A DNA stretch of 64,000 bases from Adiantum capillus-veneris (lineage: Eukaryota > Streptophyta > Polypodiopsida > Polypodiales > Pteridaceae), in the NCBI GenBank assembly GCA_014529385.2, contig CM043959.1, positions 63,441,753 to 63,505,752 of the forward strand. Reading direction: 5' to 3'. Below, piece by piece: positions 9,310 to 22,000 of this stretch (its first letter is position 1; every line of letters begins with the position of its first letter). A program made the position numbers and the translations under genes. The notes under the pieces were generated by a model. It was given only the letters and a program-made list of their open reading frames with translations. It was not told the DNA's origin and searched no databases.

Positions 9310-10820
9310 TTGAACTATAAACTCATGAAAGGATTTTTCAAAATGAGTGGATCTATTATGGTTTTGGAATTTTTTCCCAAAACCCTAAAAGGACACTTTT
9401 ATGTCCTGTTAGGTTACCATTCTAGTGTTAAAGAAGATAAATTGACAAAGTTAGTTACTCAGAAGAAAAAGGTTGAGGAGGCTCTCTCTCAAGAAGATGT
9501 CAAGCTCGACAAGATTGAAGAGGAGTGGCTATAAAAAGTCAAGGGACATAGATGCTAGAAAACAGAGGAAGAAGTCAAGCTATCTAGGGCCTTCAGATAG
9601 AGGATTCACAAAGTTTTACAAGAAAAATCCAATCAAAGGAAAGAAGAAGATTCGACAAGGCAAAAAATGACAAAATTAGAATCCCCAACGAACTCCCCTC
9701 AAAGTCAACAATCAATGCATGAGGATTCTACTAAATATAAAACTACCACAGACTACCAAGAGGAGGTGAAAATTGATATTGAGCAAGCAAAAGTCTTGGC
9801 TAATCTACCAACTCCCCCTCCTGCTATTGAGGATCAAGAAGAAAATCAACAACATAAAGAAGAGAAAGAGGACACTCAGACAAAGAAAAAAGAATCTGAA
9901 ACTACAAAACCTAATTAAGACAAGCCAAAGAAAGAACAAGGGCAACGGCGAGCAAAATAAAGTTCAAGAAAAGAAAGAGTAGGTGTCAGAGACATCTTGG
10001 CATCAATCTACCCAAATGTGAAGAGAGGTCCCATCAATCTCAAGAGTAGAAGCAGAAGCTACTGAGAAACTCATTCAAGAGTTTGATCTAGAAGCGAAAC
10101 TAGAGATGATACGGCTCCAAATTTGATGCCAAAAAGCAGTGTCAAATTTGTGGGAAGTGGATGTCGTCAGGGATGCAAAAGAAGAGTCGAATGCAGCTAT
10201 AAGAGAGATTCATAGGCTACACCAATAGATAGAGTGCCTCCAAGAGGATAGAGAGAATCTCTAAGCTACCCTAGAATGTGGCTAGCCTCTTTCAAGACCT
10301 ACAAAAAAAGCTTGAGGTGAGCAATGAGATTCAAGTGGAGCAGTAGGCCCTATAGGAAACTTTGGAAGGGGAGAAAAATAATTATACATAACTGTAAGAC
10401 TCATATGATGTTGTCAAGCACACCTTATCATCCATCTTGTCCATGCAAGAAATCCCTACTCCTTCCATGACCTCTCAAGCTCCTACTACCATAGCAAAGT
10501 AGATTAAAGCATTGATGAACTGGCACAAGAGAAGCTCTAAATATAGATGATACTCGAAGGATAGACAATACCAAAAGGATAGATGACACTGGAAGGATAG
10601 ATGTCCACAGAAACACAATGGGAGATAAAAGAGATCGAAGAGAAATTGGAAAAGGCTAAGGCATTTAACAAGCCAGGTTGTGTAGCATGCCAAGGAGTTA
10701 CAGAGAAAATATTTGGCAATCACTGCCTTAAAATCCAAAGCAGTAGTACCCCCAACAAAGCACACAACATGTGGACTAAGTTTGAAAGCATACACTTACC
10801 CCCTTGGGCTTACTAAGAAC
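9310..10820 (+). pseudogene. Decayed charged/coiled-coil coding region
   Basis: Several plus-strand frames carry protein-like, strongly charged sequence interrupted by stops. 9310-9534 has KKKVEEALSQEDVKLDKIEE. 9667-9918 is acidic with LANLPTPPPAIEDQEENQ. 10020-10270 has a heptad-like run (EATEKLIQEFDLEAKLEM, VVRDAKEESNAAIREIHRL) with in-frame stops. 10601-10816 has KEIEEKLEKAKAF and CVACQGV. The layout (Pro/Glu-rich linker followed by coiled coil) resembles the middle of the additional ORF of the B elements, on the opposite strand, but no residue-level homology was established. Function unknown. Confidence 0.35.
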
Positions 10821-13800
10821 ATCAACATGGGGGGAGTTTGCATGATTTTGAAGAAGATACAAAGCAGATAGATGCATGTGAGAATCTCAAGAAATGAATA
10901 GAGGGTATGCTTCATGACTCTCAAAAAGAGTACATGCTATATGAGCTCAAAGTTCTTGAGTCAGCAACATCTCAAGATTAACCATACATAATGTATGATT
11001 CCTTGAGGGAAATCCTACAATAGTTATTTCATATATAAGGGTCATAGACCATCAATTTTTTAAACTACTCAATGTTGTCCAAGCCAATCAGCAACAGAGA
11101 CCTGTAATGGTCCACACTATGCAGGCAGTTATTGCTCAGACGAGGGATGTTCCAAACCTGAGATTCCAAATGATAACCAAGATAGCAAAGATGATAATAG
11201 CACACATTTAATCTTTTGAAGAAACTGTTCCAAAAATCCCTTGCAATGTTTCTTGAAGGGGCTATAGGCATTGATTTGAACCTAGAGACTGAAGTCCTTA
11301 GCTGCAATATACGTATGGGCATGTAGGCCAGACCTATGTTCCTCTCCTTGCACTATATGAAAACCTTTGAGGAGGCATAATTTATGACAAAAGTTTTTGA
11401 GATGGATTCTATCATCTTGCTCTCACAAAATATCTACCAGTAAGATACATTGCATACCAAAGTACTATCCTCAACAACCCATTCAAAGATCTCTCAATAC
11501 AAGCAGATATAGTCGCTTCTGCTGCCAAGCTTACATGCATCGTAGAAAGACACTAGAGAAGTGGAGATTTGACTCTTGAAGACCAAAAGGCAAAGCTTGC
11601 ATGAGGATGTGCAAAGGCTAGTAAGGGGGGAATGTTTGGCAGATACACTTGACGGGCACCCTCCATCTGACCACACCACCTGCAATGCATAGAACTGATA
11701 GATACACCCCCTCCAAGGGATCTAAACACAAAATATACAATATACACCTTTGTATAATTTTCAATATACATCGGAGTTGAGGAAGTGTTTGCATAGGGAT
11801 GAGTTCTTAGCGCCCAACCAAGCACTTGTAGCGACGCTGCCATGAGAAACATAACATGTGAGTCCAATGACAATAGCACCTTTTATATGCACAAACAATC
11901 TTTACCAAGGAGTTAGACTTTACAAGGTCTCTACCCTTACACATCTACCATAAACCATCCAGATAACTTCATGATCTAATCCTAAAATCATAAACCATAA
12001 TCCAATCACATCACACGGGTGAGAACTCCACCCAACTCGGGTGAGGCACAACCAATCTTGCATAACCACTTTAGAACATAACATGGCTGCAAAAATTTCG
12101 GCAGCATAACCATATCCAAAAAAAAAAACCAAGAGCCACACCAGCTTCCCATAAAATGAGAACCATAATCCATGAGGGAATCTCATCCCTTAGCCACAAA
12201 TCACATTCACACTGAATCAAATCCCACCCTTGGAGTTTGACATATCCCCTGTAGTAGCAGTCAATCGGGGTCCATACACATATGAATCTTAAGACATGCG
12301 CCTTTTATGTATAAAATAAGTCCGACGAGCAACTAAACATGATATAAAAGTCCAATTTTGACAACATCCAACCATGCAAAGTTGATGCATCATATCTGCA
12401 CTTCACCTCTCTAGCATATAGAGCTAGTGTTGACCTAGAAAGGTGGACAACAATCATACCCATGCACATTAACCCATCAATTTCCATACATCATATGATA
12501 TCATTCCACCAGCATAAACATGATGCAAAACAAATCTGACCTTTAGGTCAATCATAAACCATAACTTCACACATATGCAAAAAAATAACTTTTTTCCAGT
12601 TTTGGGAGCATGCATAACATGAAAATGAAAGTATTTGACCTCAGACACCTCAGACCAATGCATCAAGCTCAGATCCATAATATATACTACCACTCTATCA
12701 CATCACTTTACCCATATGATACTCATATAGCAAACGATAACACAGAAAGAAAGCCACCTTATTCATATCTGCCTATGCGGTTCGTGTTGACTAACCATAT
12801 ATCCTCACATGAGTTTATGGACATCTAATAACTGAAATCAACTCAACAAAATAAACCATAAACCATACCTAAGAGGCTCCGTCAACTCACGACATCATAT
12901 GGTACTGCCCCTATATAGCACCCCTACACACGTCGGTAAAACAGGTTATGGAATGATTAATAACTCGCATACCCAAGGTGACAACGGAGACCTATATACA
13001 TTCATCATAAAGTTTAACCAAGATTTTCAAAATGGTTAAGTGGTTTTTCCGATCTAGTTAATCTCTATGGTGGTTCTCCAAGGAGCCTCGGGTCCAAATT
13101 TTTGATTGTGCAGTGGTAGCAAGCTGTTTTTTGACCATATCTCTTAGTTCGTGCGTGATTTTCACATGACACCTAAGAGAGAAAATGGTCTAGATGATGT
13201 GTTTTATCTTTGGTTTAAAGGGTTCAAACTGATTCATAACGGTTTGTGAGACAGTTTTCTTACTTCTTCTATGACGTTGTGAGTGGGATGGAAACACACA
13301 GAACACCTCTATAACGACCCGACACACACTCTTGGGAAGATACACACACACACACAGTATGGGGCACCACTCGACTTACACAACACACCTGGCCGAGACA
13401 GAAAACACACCTATGGAGTGAGAGGAGAGAGACTATCCGTTTGCCCACTCCACACAGAGACACACACACACACATACACACCCAAAAAAACTCAGATAAA
13501 AAGAGGAGAACTTCTAAGACTTAGATACAAATGAGCTTGGACCAACACCAATGGGGAAAATACCTCACACAGTATGAGTAAAATAAGCCAGATACAATCA
13601 CAAACTAGAGCAGAAGCTTCACTCATAGGAGAAACTTACACAGCCAAAACAACAGAAAAACAGTGAGGAATTTAGCAAAATGTACAGCGCCATCACGTCT
13701 GGAGCGGCCCAAAACCCCAGTCTACAATGTCAAAGTACTCAAATCCGACCTCGGATGAGCAATTTACGGCCAAAACAGGCTCCAAAAACCCCAAAAACAC

Positions 13801-14501
13801 AGTTGCAGTTGTTCCTCCTCTCTTCTCCAAGTTTTCTCTGGTATTCTCTCTATTTTTTCAGTTCCCACACTTAGCTTTATCACTTGGGCACTCTTGGACT
13901 TTTAGATGACCTCAAACGGACCTCGAACATGCCAAAAACTGACCTCGCAGTGCATAGTTGTCACCCTACTGCATCCATACGCACACCTGGCACTCAACTT
14001 TTTTCAATAATGCATCCTGCCACCACGTGAATTAGCCCCAAAAATTGGTCCTCATGATGACCTTTCTGCATAATTATCACAAGAAAACATCCTCATTGAG
14101 TCCGTACTTATCCACGTGCAAGTATTGACCCCATTCCACCTCCTGACGTCACTAGATGCCATCTAACGCACCTGCTTACCTCATGTCGTCGGCCCGCGGA
14201 TAGCTTCCTCAAAAAGTTTTATGCGCTACCAACTCCTCATTATTGTAGAAAAAACACACTGGTACTGGTAATAGTGAAAATCGATACACTATGTACATGC
14301 TGTCCTACCTGTACACATGTAGGCCCCACGTAACCACCTGGCTATGGAAAATGGGAAATCCTTTATTCGATGCACCATGCATGTGTATGTACATATGCGC
14401 AATCCCTTGCTCCAAAAAACTCTTGACATAATATGCCCATCCCCTAGCGTGCTAGATCATTCATGTTAGCAGTAGCAAAAAGCGATATGAGACTCGCACC
14501 A
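10821..14501. other. Intergenic, no gene recognised
   Basis: AT-rich sequence with stops in all frames. CA-rich microsatellite stretches occur around 13310-13480 (for example near 13341-13358 and 13461-13477). Nothing supports a gene. It ends where the truncated integrase of element A begins. Confidence 0.5.
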
Positions 14502-15062
14502 TCACAATTCTTCCTCCACCACCAACCCACCATTGAACCTTTCATTTAATCCATTACACTGCGGATAATAAGGAGTGGTATGCTGGTGCCTAATCTTCAT
14601 CTTTGCGCATAAAAAATCTAGCAGTTTAGCTCTAAAGCCAGGCCCTTTATCCGAAAGTAGCTCCAATGGCACCCCAAACTTGCAACATATTTCATCGTAC
14701 ACAAATTTTTCCACATCCTTTGCAGTGATCTGTTTTACTGCTATAGCTTCTAACCATCTAGAGAGATAGTCCACTGCAGTCAAAATATAGCTTTTGCCCC
14801 TGCTTGTGATAGTTAACAGGCCTATTGCATCAATCCCCCACTTTTCAAACACATCAAACGCCATAATGGTTTTTCGTAGCTTTGGCTTCAACACTCTCTT
14901 CTCAAATGCTTGACACCTATTGCAAGACCTACACCAATGGTGAACATCCTTGTGCAAACTAGGCCATACATACCCCTCTTGCAAGATTTTATGCAAGGTG
15001 TTAGTACAATTATTTAAGTCCATCAAGTATTGGATTTTTATGTAATACGGATCCTGAGTCAT
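14502..15062 (-). pseudogene. pol: Integrase of element A (Ty3/gypsy), truncated
   Basis: 186 codons. The zinc module has CRSCNRC; the upstream His pair is only partly visible. The catalytic triad is present: GIDAIG, LSDKGPGF and NERFNG. VDYLSRWLEA and YYPQCNGLNERF are typical of Ty3/gypsy integrase. After the Glu the sequence leaves the family (about 14520), so the C-terminal domain and 3' LTR of element A are missing. It lies directly downstream of the RNase H at 15155-15532, as in a polyprotein. Confidence 0.8.
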
Positions 15063-15154
15063 ACCTTCTCGAATAAGACCACAAGATTTTCTTTCCCATG
15101 TTTATATTCGATTCCAAAATCATATTCGCATAACCATTCCATTCATCTTCGTTG

Positions 15155-15532
15155 CTACATATTAAGGTCAGGTTGGGTGTAGATCCACCTCACGCTTTTA
15201 TGATCGGTATGTAGTTCAAATCTCCTTCCAAGAAGATAATGTTGCCATAATGTAAGAGCATGCAAAACGGCATATAATTTCAAGTCATGTGTAGGATAAT
15301 TTAAATCATGTATACATAACTTACAAGATTCATAAGCTATCGGTTTTCCTTTTTGAGATAGAACGCCACCGATTTCTTGTCCACTTGCATCCGTGAGCAC
15401 AGTGAATATCGTTGAGAAGTATAGAAGCTGTAGTATTGTAGCATTCACCAAAGCTTCTCTAAGTTTCTCAAAACTAGATTGAGCGCGTTCATTCCAAGTA
15501 AACACTTTAGCCTTCTTAAGTGTATTAGTCAA
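15155..15532 (-). pseudogene. pol: RNase H of element A (Ty3/gypsy)
   Basis: 125 codons with the RT-connection motif (KAKVFTWNERAQSSFEKL) and RNase H: LTDASGQEIGGVLSQKGKPI, LKLYAVLHAL, YLLGRRFELHTDHKSVRW. The coding sequence continues upstream in the same sense to 15579 (WYRTFIEGCAKIASPLTN) and is cut there by the insertion of element X. Its RT half is found at 28433-29308. Confidence 0.8.
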
Positions 15533-15574
15533 TGGAGATGCAATCTTAGCGCAGCCTTCAATAAATGTACGATA

Positions 15575-15579
15575 CCATC
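15575..15579. repeat. Target-site duplication of element X (lower copy)
   Basis: CCATC here is repeated at 28428-28432 on the other side of the nested insertion. The two flanks join in frame within the conserved GLxGW(Y)RxF motif of the RT-RNase H region of element A. Confidence 0.6.
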
Positions 15580-15580
15580 T

Positions 15581-16551
15581 TGTAATGGAATTGGCCTATT
15601 TAACTTGACAGTAGCGGATATTATTGAGAGTACTTTTGAGAAATGACTTTGTGAGCATAGTGGGTGAACATACTTGAAGATAAAAACATAATCATAGCAA
15701 TTAGTTAACTTGGCATGAACAATACTTTTGCAAGAGAGAGAGAAGTTAGAGAACATGACAACAGTTGAGGACTAGATATATGTGAAGCCGGCCCCCCCTC
15801 CAATAGGCATTTGTATTATGATTTCTCCCATTAAGAGAGACTTGTTACAATACAATCTTTGTGTTCCTTGTGACCTAGGTGATGCAATAAAGATGGAAAA
15901 CTTCATGCATCACAAGCATAACATAAAATTTAACAAAGCTTTAACTATCCCAAGCCTCAGTCCCAAGACCTCAAACACCTTCGAAGGTGGATAGAGCTAG
16001 CAGGGAATGAAGGTAGGGAAGAGGAAGAAGAAACAGTTCATAGGAGAAAGAATTAGTTCCTCACTTATCATAACCCTTCTTTCTAGCATACATATTAGAA
16101 GAGTAATGGAGAAGAAAGAGATGGAAAGGTTAAGCATTGAAGCATGGCTCTTGGTTGGATTTGCACTCCATAGCCAAGAGTGTTGGTGTAGGCTCTCAAC
16201 CTCTACTTGCTTGGAGAAGGAGAGCGAAATCTTGCACTTTGCATAGCACACAATGAGAGTGTTTGTGAGTGTGTGTGGGTGAGTATACCCCCTAAATTTC
16301 TTGGGTCGACCCCCCCTTGTAGCTCATGCTTGAAGCTCATTGGACCCCTCCATGCCTAGCCAATCACAAGGAGGAGGCATTACAAGCAGCAAGGGTAGCC
16401 TTGGGACAAGTGTCCCCCTTTCCCCTTTGAGAGAGAGGACTTGATAAATGCAAAATCCGTTAATTAAATCTCCTAAATTATCATTGGACCCCTTGGGTGG
16501 CCAACCAATAGTCTTCAGGCACACCATGAGGGCAACATGAGGAGGAACTTG
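15581..16551 (-). repeat. LTR of element X, 3' copy, cut by B1
   Basis: It starts TGTAATGGAATTGGCC and follows 26820 onward with high identity over about 970 bp (both carry GACTTTGTGAGCATAG and the GCAAGAGAGAGA stretch). It ends at 16551, exactly where the B1 LTR begins; the other copy continues past the equivalent point, near 27803. Confidence 0.75.
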
Positions 16552-17440
16552 TGTTGGACGGATACACCACGATGGACGTCAGCATAGCGAGAACTCACCT
16601 AACGAGATTTGTCAACTAAGGTCGAAGCTCGACCTGCACGCGCGTGGAATCAAGCATAGGGTGTCAACCTTCACTCGACCGACTCCTAACTAATTCCTAC
16701 AGAGGTCTCTACCCAATGTCCAAGCTACAGCCTTCAAGAGTGCATAAGAGGAAACTTCCTACAATGCTTTCTAGAGCCGAATACCCATCAAACGATCTTG
16801 AAACACCACATAACTTGAAGGAGACCCTACTAACACCAATAGGATGCTCTCCCTAAGGTCTATGAACCAAAACCCCAACCCAAAACACCCGGTGCAAAAT
16901 CACATAGGATGTCTGGCCGAAATTTGTTGGTCGTCGTTTTTGAAAACTAAAGTTCCCAATGTGTAGCTCTACTCAATGCGAACACGTGGATATGCTGCAA
17001 TGAAAAATTGGACAACGTATGCTCAACGTAGATGGAGCTCGCAAAACCTGACCGTATGTGCGCAATGTAGGTATTGGCGCGTAGCTCTTGTCGGGGGCAA
17101 CACTCTGCACTTCTCCACATAGCATCAAGATGAATCTCTCACTCTCTCTCGTACACACGGTACGCTCACTCATAGACTTCAAAACTTTTTTTAAAATGAA
17201 AAAAGGTCTTTCATTAAGGTTAAAAAGTGGTATAAATACTTTACAATTATCAAACCCTAATGTTCCAATTTAACCATCTACTCAATCTAGATGTCAAAAC
17301 TGGGATACAGTCTGGAAACTTCTGTAAGCCCCTAATATTTACAAGGTGAAATGTCGGGTTTTCTCAATAAATGAATAATTACAAAAAAATAATAATCTGT
17401 CGAGTAGTCATTTTCCATAGGGTGTGTCTAGCTTCTAACA
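16552..17440 (-). repeat. 3' LTR of element B1
   Basis: 889 bp with TG...CA ends (plus strand TGTTGGACGG to CTTCTAACA). It is homologous throughout to 36384-37289, including a minus-strand TATA-like TATTTATACC near 17233. It is flanked on the element side by the polypurine tract. A half copy of the palindrome of the internal array lies at 16903-16914. No matching 5' LTR is left. Confidence 0.85.
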
Positions 17441-17454
17441 CTCCCCCCCTCCTT
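17441..17454 (-). promoter_or_regulatory. 3' polypurine tract of element B1
   Basis: The minus strand reads AAGGAGGGGGGGAG, immediately before the LTR start TGTTAGAAGC. This is the RNase H-resistant primer for plus-strand synthesis. Confidence 0.8.
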
Positions 17455-17509
17455 GATCATGTCATCCCCGACATGGCTGTTGAGCTGCTTCGTCATCTTA
17501 GGCTTTCTC

Positions 17510-20500
17510 TCATTTTGAGCAGTGACTCATATCTTGCATGTTGAGCCAGTAGTGTCGGGCCAAATATGTCAGCGCTGATTGTGAAAAGCCGGTGTAGAAA
17601 GCTTCTTCAAAGGCCTGGAGGTGATAGGATGGCAGAAACATGATTCTTTGAAACAATGCATGTATCACCTCCTTGGAAGGCTGACCACACAGATTGTATG
17701 CACATCGGTATGTATCTTGAAAGAAGTAGATATTGTCTGTCGCCTGGCCTGGTTTGAACGTCTCGAAGACTACCAAAAGTGTTTTGCAAATCTTTCTCAT
17801 CATAATGCAAGATAGGTCAGGCGAGCCAGTGAACAATTTGATGGCAGCTGTTAGGGTTTTCACCATGTATTGAACACTGATTCTCTTGCCTGCCTTCGAG
17901 CCTGGCAGCTTTGGATAGTTTAGCTAAGTAGGTTGGCTTCTTTGCAGTTGCTCATGGGCCTTCCACGTCCGCATCCTTGGTAGAGGGCAAATATGTAGGT
18001 TATCTTTGATGACTTTTGGTGCCTCTACCAGATGGATTAGAAATTGTGGATACTTTGTCAGCCATGCCTTTCTCCACCTGGGCTGAGAGTCGACTATCAA
18101 ATTCACCCCTTCAGGCTTGGAGATGTCTGCTTTGTATAGTGGCATTGTTGGATCCTCTCTGATTCTTTTGTTGATTGTGGCATCTTTGTACTTTAGCAGA
18201 GGATATGGGAGAGAGGGCTGTAGCCATTCACGCCGAAGGTTACTACGTCTATCTTCTCAATAGTCATTGATTTATTATAGACCCTCTCCTCCCATTCCAA
18301 AGCTTCTTTGTCTGTTTCTCTGATTTCCACTTCTATGGCCTTTCGCAGCTTCTCTTCTTCTTCTTGTGTCAGATCTTGTGGCTCTTGAGAGGGTCCTACA
18401 AGGATTTCCTCTTGCATGGGTGTGTCCCCAGGATCTACCACATTCTCTAAGTCTATTCCTTCCATGGCTGCCTGGCCCGGTGCTGAACTGCTCTTCTGTC
18501 TGTTTGGCCTCTCAGCTCTTCTATTTGTTTTTGGAATTTCTGCTTTTCTACTTCAGCTTGCTCTCCCATATTCATAAGGAGGTCTTTCAAATCGGCATTT
18601 ATCTTATCCGCCTCCTCGAGATTTTTCTTGATGGTTTCTAGCTCATTCTGCATTGCCTTGTGCTCTTCTTCCATGCGGGTTTGCATGACCACTGACCCCT
18701 CAACCATCATCAGCCTTTGCTTTTTCTCTAAGGTTAACTCTTTTTGGAGCTCTTTCATTTGTTCTTTATAAAGATGACTCTCTGAAGTGGTGTGAGTCGA
18801 GCTAGTAGCTCTGACTCTGGCAGAAGATGCACATAGCCGTTGGATGGTTTGATCTTTAACTTTGATCTGGTCTTTGAGCTCGATGACCTCATCTTGGCTA
18901 GCCTCCTGCTATATCTCCGCCTTCTCTTTGGCATTTCGCATGGCTTCCACTTCCTTGGATTCTTAAGCAAGTTGTAGGGTTAGGTTGTCCCTTTCCCTCT
19001 CTGCATCTGTCAATGACTTGCTATGTTTTCTATATTCGTCTTTGGATCCTTGCAGTCTTTAAGCTACTGCTCGATTTTCTCTTTCCATCTCCTAGCATAT
19101 TTGCAATGCCTTTGCCAGACTGGCTAGGAGCTTCTCTCTCTATATGTCTTTGGCTTTGTTTTTGTAGAGTGTTGACTTTAGACTTGATCTGCACTTCAGT
19201 GGCTTTGAGATTAGCCATCTCATTTTTTGTGGCCATTGATTGTGCCCGGAGCCCGGTTAGCTTGGTCATCACCACATCCCAATCATTGGTGGGTGGCTGC
19301 AAGTCCACTGTATCAGTGGCCATCTCTTTTAGATCCACTAACTGTAGGCTCTGCATTTGTTCTTTGGGCCCTGTGATTGCCAAGTCAAATGTGACTGGGC
19401 TGCCTCTTCTTTTGAATATCCAGTAGCTAGTGGATCTAGAAACGTGTTAAACCTTGCTTCATTTGGCTCTGGTTGCTAACTTTTGGGCTTAGCTTCTTCT
19501 TTTTGCTCTTGCTCTTGGCTCTGTTCTTGCCTTGAATCTTCTTGATCTACAGGTTTGTCTAGCTCCTCCTTTTGTTGAGTTTGTGGAGGGCTACGAGGAG
19601 GTGGTGGGCTTGACTCCGGGATAAACAGTCGAGTTGCTGTCTTTTTCTTGAAGTCCCTGTCCGCCTTTGTCTTTCTCTCTCTCTCTTGGCCTTCCTGCTC
19701 ATCTAGCAGTTGTTTCGATCGTACTTCATCCACTTCTGCTTCTGTAAATGGTACATTTGGGATGTTTTTTGCCGTAGCATCCAGGATCTCAAACGTTTTG
19801 AAATAATCTTCAAACCTGTCTCTGTACACCCTTCGAGATGATCCCGACATGGTTTCCAGTGATGGCTTCCATAGCTCGCTCAAATCTCCCTTGAGGGCTC
19901 TTTCTGCTCTAAATCTTTCCATTAGCCGCTCTAGCCGTGCCGCCTTCTATGATTTTGTCTCTTTTATCGGCACTTGTATAGATTCCTTCTTTCCCTTATT
20001 CAACTCAGGTTGCTCCTCTTGCATGGTCTCTAACCGGCGTTTCAACCTTGTGGCAACTCTAGGTGCTTTTGGCTGTTCATCCTCTTTATCTTCTTTGAGC
20101 CTTAGCCATTCATTTTGTGACGGAGGGTCAGGCCATCTTCCCTTGGCGTGCAATGCCCCATAAACGACTTTCGTGATCAACTCACCCGGCACAATGTAGG
20201 TGGGGTTCTTGTTGCCCATCTTCACCAGATTATCATGGATATAGGCAACATAGTTGATCACCTTTGGCTTGCTCTTCTGCATTGCCCAGGTGAAGGTTGT
20301 GGCAATTGCTCCAGGCGGCATTCTGTACTTCTGTGGCCGCTTTTGTACACATGTGGAAATACTGGTTGTACAACTGACTCATGATGGAAACCTTGGGGTT
20401 TGCAATGTCTTCAAGGTGTAGTTGCTCTTCTTTTCTGTGTACACCTTGACTTCATCTCGGCGCTTTGTCACACTATCCCCTTTGTTGGAGAGGTCTAGTG

Positions 20501-20920
20501 CGGCTGCCACTACTTTCTCTGTGATTACAATTACCGTGTCTGGCTTGCCCTGCAGATCCGTAACGCCACTCCATCTTCTTTGATTGTAGTCACAAATTCC
20601 CATACTCTTTTTATCTCAATTCCTCCCGGCACAGCTTCTAAATAATTATGGAGATCTATCTTCTCCAGGTACTCTGCCGTCTTGCTTCTGACAAACTCAT
20701 TGAGCTCCCGCAGTAGCATGGATAGCTCTATTACATTTCCTTCAGTGTCTTTGAACACGCATTGGTAGATCTTCAGATCATTTGACTCTAGCAAGTCCTC
20801 TTGAATCCATGTGATGCTTGGCTTTAGAGTTCCTTCTGGGATGAAAAATGGCTCCACTTCTTCCAAATAGTCTTTTATGGTCATCCTCTTCTTCTTTGAC
20901 GGTGATTCTGCGGTTGCCAT
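17510..20920 (-). pseudogene. Additional ORF of element B1 (3' of integrase), broken
   Basis: This is a decayed homologue of 37341-40786. The start at 20920 (MATAESPSKKKRMTIKDYLE) matches the B2 start. The N-domain continues at 19947-20321 (NPTYIVPGELITKVVYGALH) and the Pro/Glu linker at 19476-19922. The coiled coil spans 19383-18453 and the C-terminal domain 18145-17510 (KLIVDSQP-like, FTGSPDLSCIMMRK, FLPSYHLQAFEEAFYTGF). At least six stops or frameshifts break it. Function unknown; no transmembrane segment or signal peptide is seen, so it is not an obvious envelope gene. Its conservation between two differently aged copies suggests it was a real protein. Confidence 0.7.
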
Positions 20921-20984
20921 AGATCTTGTTGCACTCAGTAGTCCGAAGTTAGCATTTTTTCCATATCAGCCTGTTGAGAAACAG

Positions 20985-22000
20985 AGTTTTAAGTATCCAA
21001 ATGACTTGAAAATTGAAAATAAAACTTAAAAGGAACTTGGGAAACTGTGCATGTGCTCATAGTACAATTCTGGCCAAAATTTATCATTTAGACATCCTAC
21101 GCATAGGATGTCTTTTTCATCAGTTTTTGGTGAAACTTGGCAGACTGATGGCCCTTGGCCTATGCAACATGGTTATATGATTGGAATTGGATTTGGGTAT
21201 CAAAAAGTGGATTTTTGGGTAGATTCATGCTTTAGGCTCACAAATTGGGTAGGATGTCCACAACAGATGGCAAATGATATCCAAATGGGTTGAAAATTGA
21301 TATATGGGCTCCTTGCACCATGGTAATGGCTCCCATGATGTCATTTTTTGCACAGAAGGTCAAATTTGAGCTGGAGACATCCTACGCGTAGGATGTCTAT
21401 TTCATCAAAATAGCTTGAGATTTGTTCTGTGGGTAGCTCTTGGCCTATGCAATATGGCCATGCTCTTGGATTTTGATTTGGACAAGAATTGATGGTGGTA
21501 AGACCATGTGTAGTGTTTTTGGGATCAAAAAGTGTATCTTTGAGGTGTTGGGGGTCAAAAATGATTAGAATGGCTTGAAACTTGATATATGAGCTCTTGA
21601 AGGTGATATGAATATATCTGGAATTGAAAAAAACTCTCTGTAGGCCAAAATTGTCATTTAGACATCCTACGCGTAGGATGTCTATTTCAACATTTTTTGT
21701 AAGTGACCACACAGATTGGTTGGCAATATGCTCATGAATGTATTGTGCAAGTTTCATGTGATTTGGACAATTTTTGGTAGGTCTATGGTCCATTATTGCC
21801 TCTATGCCCTGACTTTGCGTTTTTTCATGCATATGAGGTCAATATTGGTCCAAATGTGATGAAACTTGGTGGCTAGCATGTAAAGGCTATTCCAAAAATG
21901 TGTGTGATGAGAGATGTTGGGTTTTGTGCCCAAAAAATGGCCTAGAGACATCCTACGCGTAGGATGTCTCCTGATGAATGTTTTGTGGAAACTGCTAGTG
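20985..22000. repeat. 285-bp tandem array with 24-bp palindromes (B1 copy)
   Basis: Four palindromes of half-site AGACATCCTACG plus its reverse complement lie at 21090-21113 (one mismatch), 21375-21398, 21660-21683 and 21946-21969, spaced 285, 285 and 286 bp. Between them the units are diverged but alignable (TTGGCCTATGCAA, TGAAAATTGATATATG). The array lies just upstream of the additional ORF in transcription order. The RNA could form 10-bp stems with a CGCG loop. Confidence 0.9.

Noticed and set aside
13300-13490. LTR start suggested by ATAACGACCCGACAC
   Set aside because: It resembles some plant LTR starts, but no primer site, partner repeat or coding region supports it.
21090-21969. CRISPR array
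   Set aside because: The repeat is a perfect palindrome with 260-bp diverged but homologous spacers, in a eukaryotic retroelement; no cas genes.
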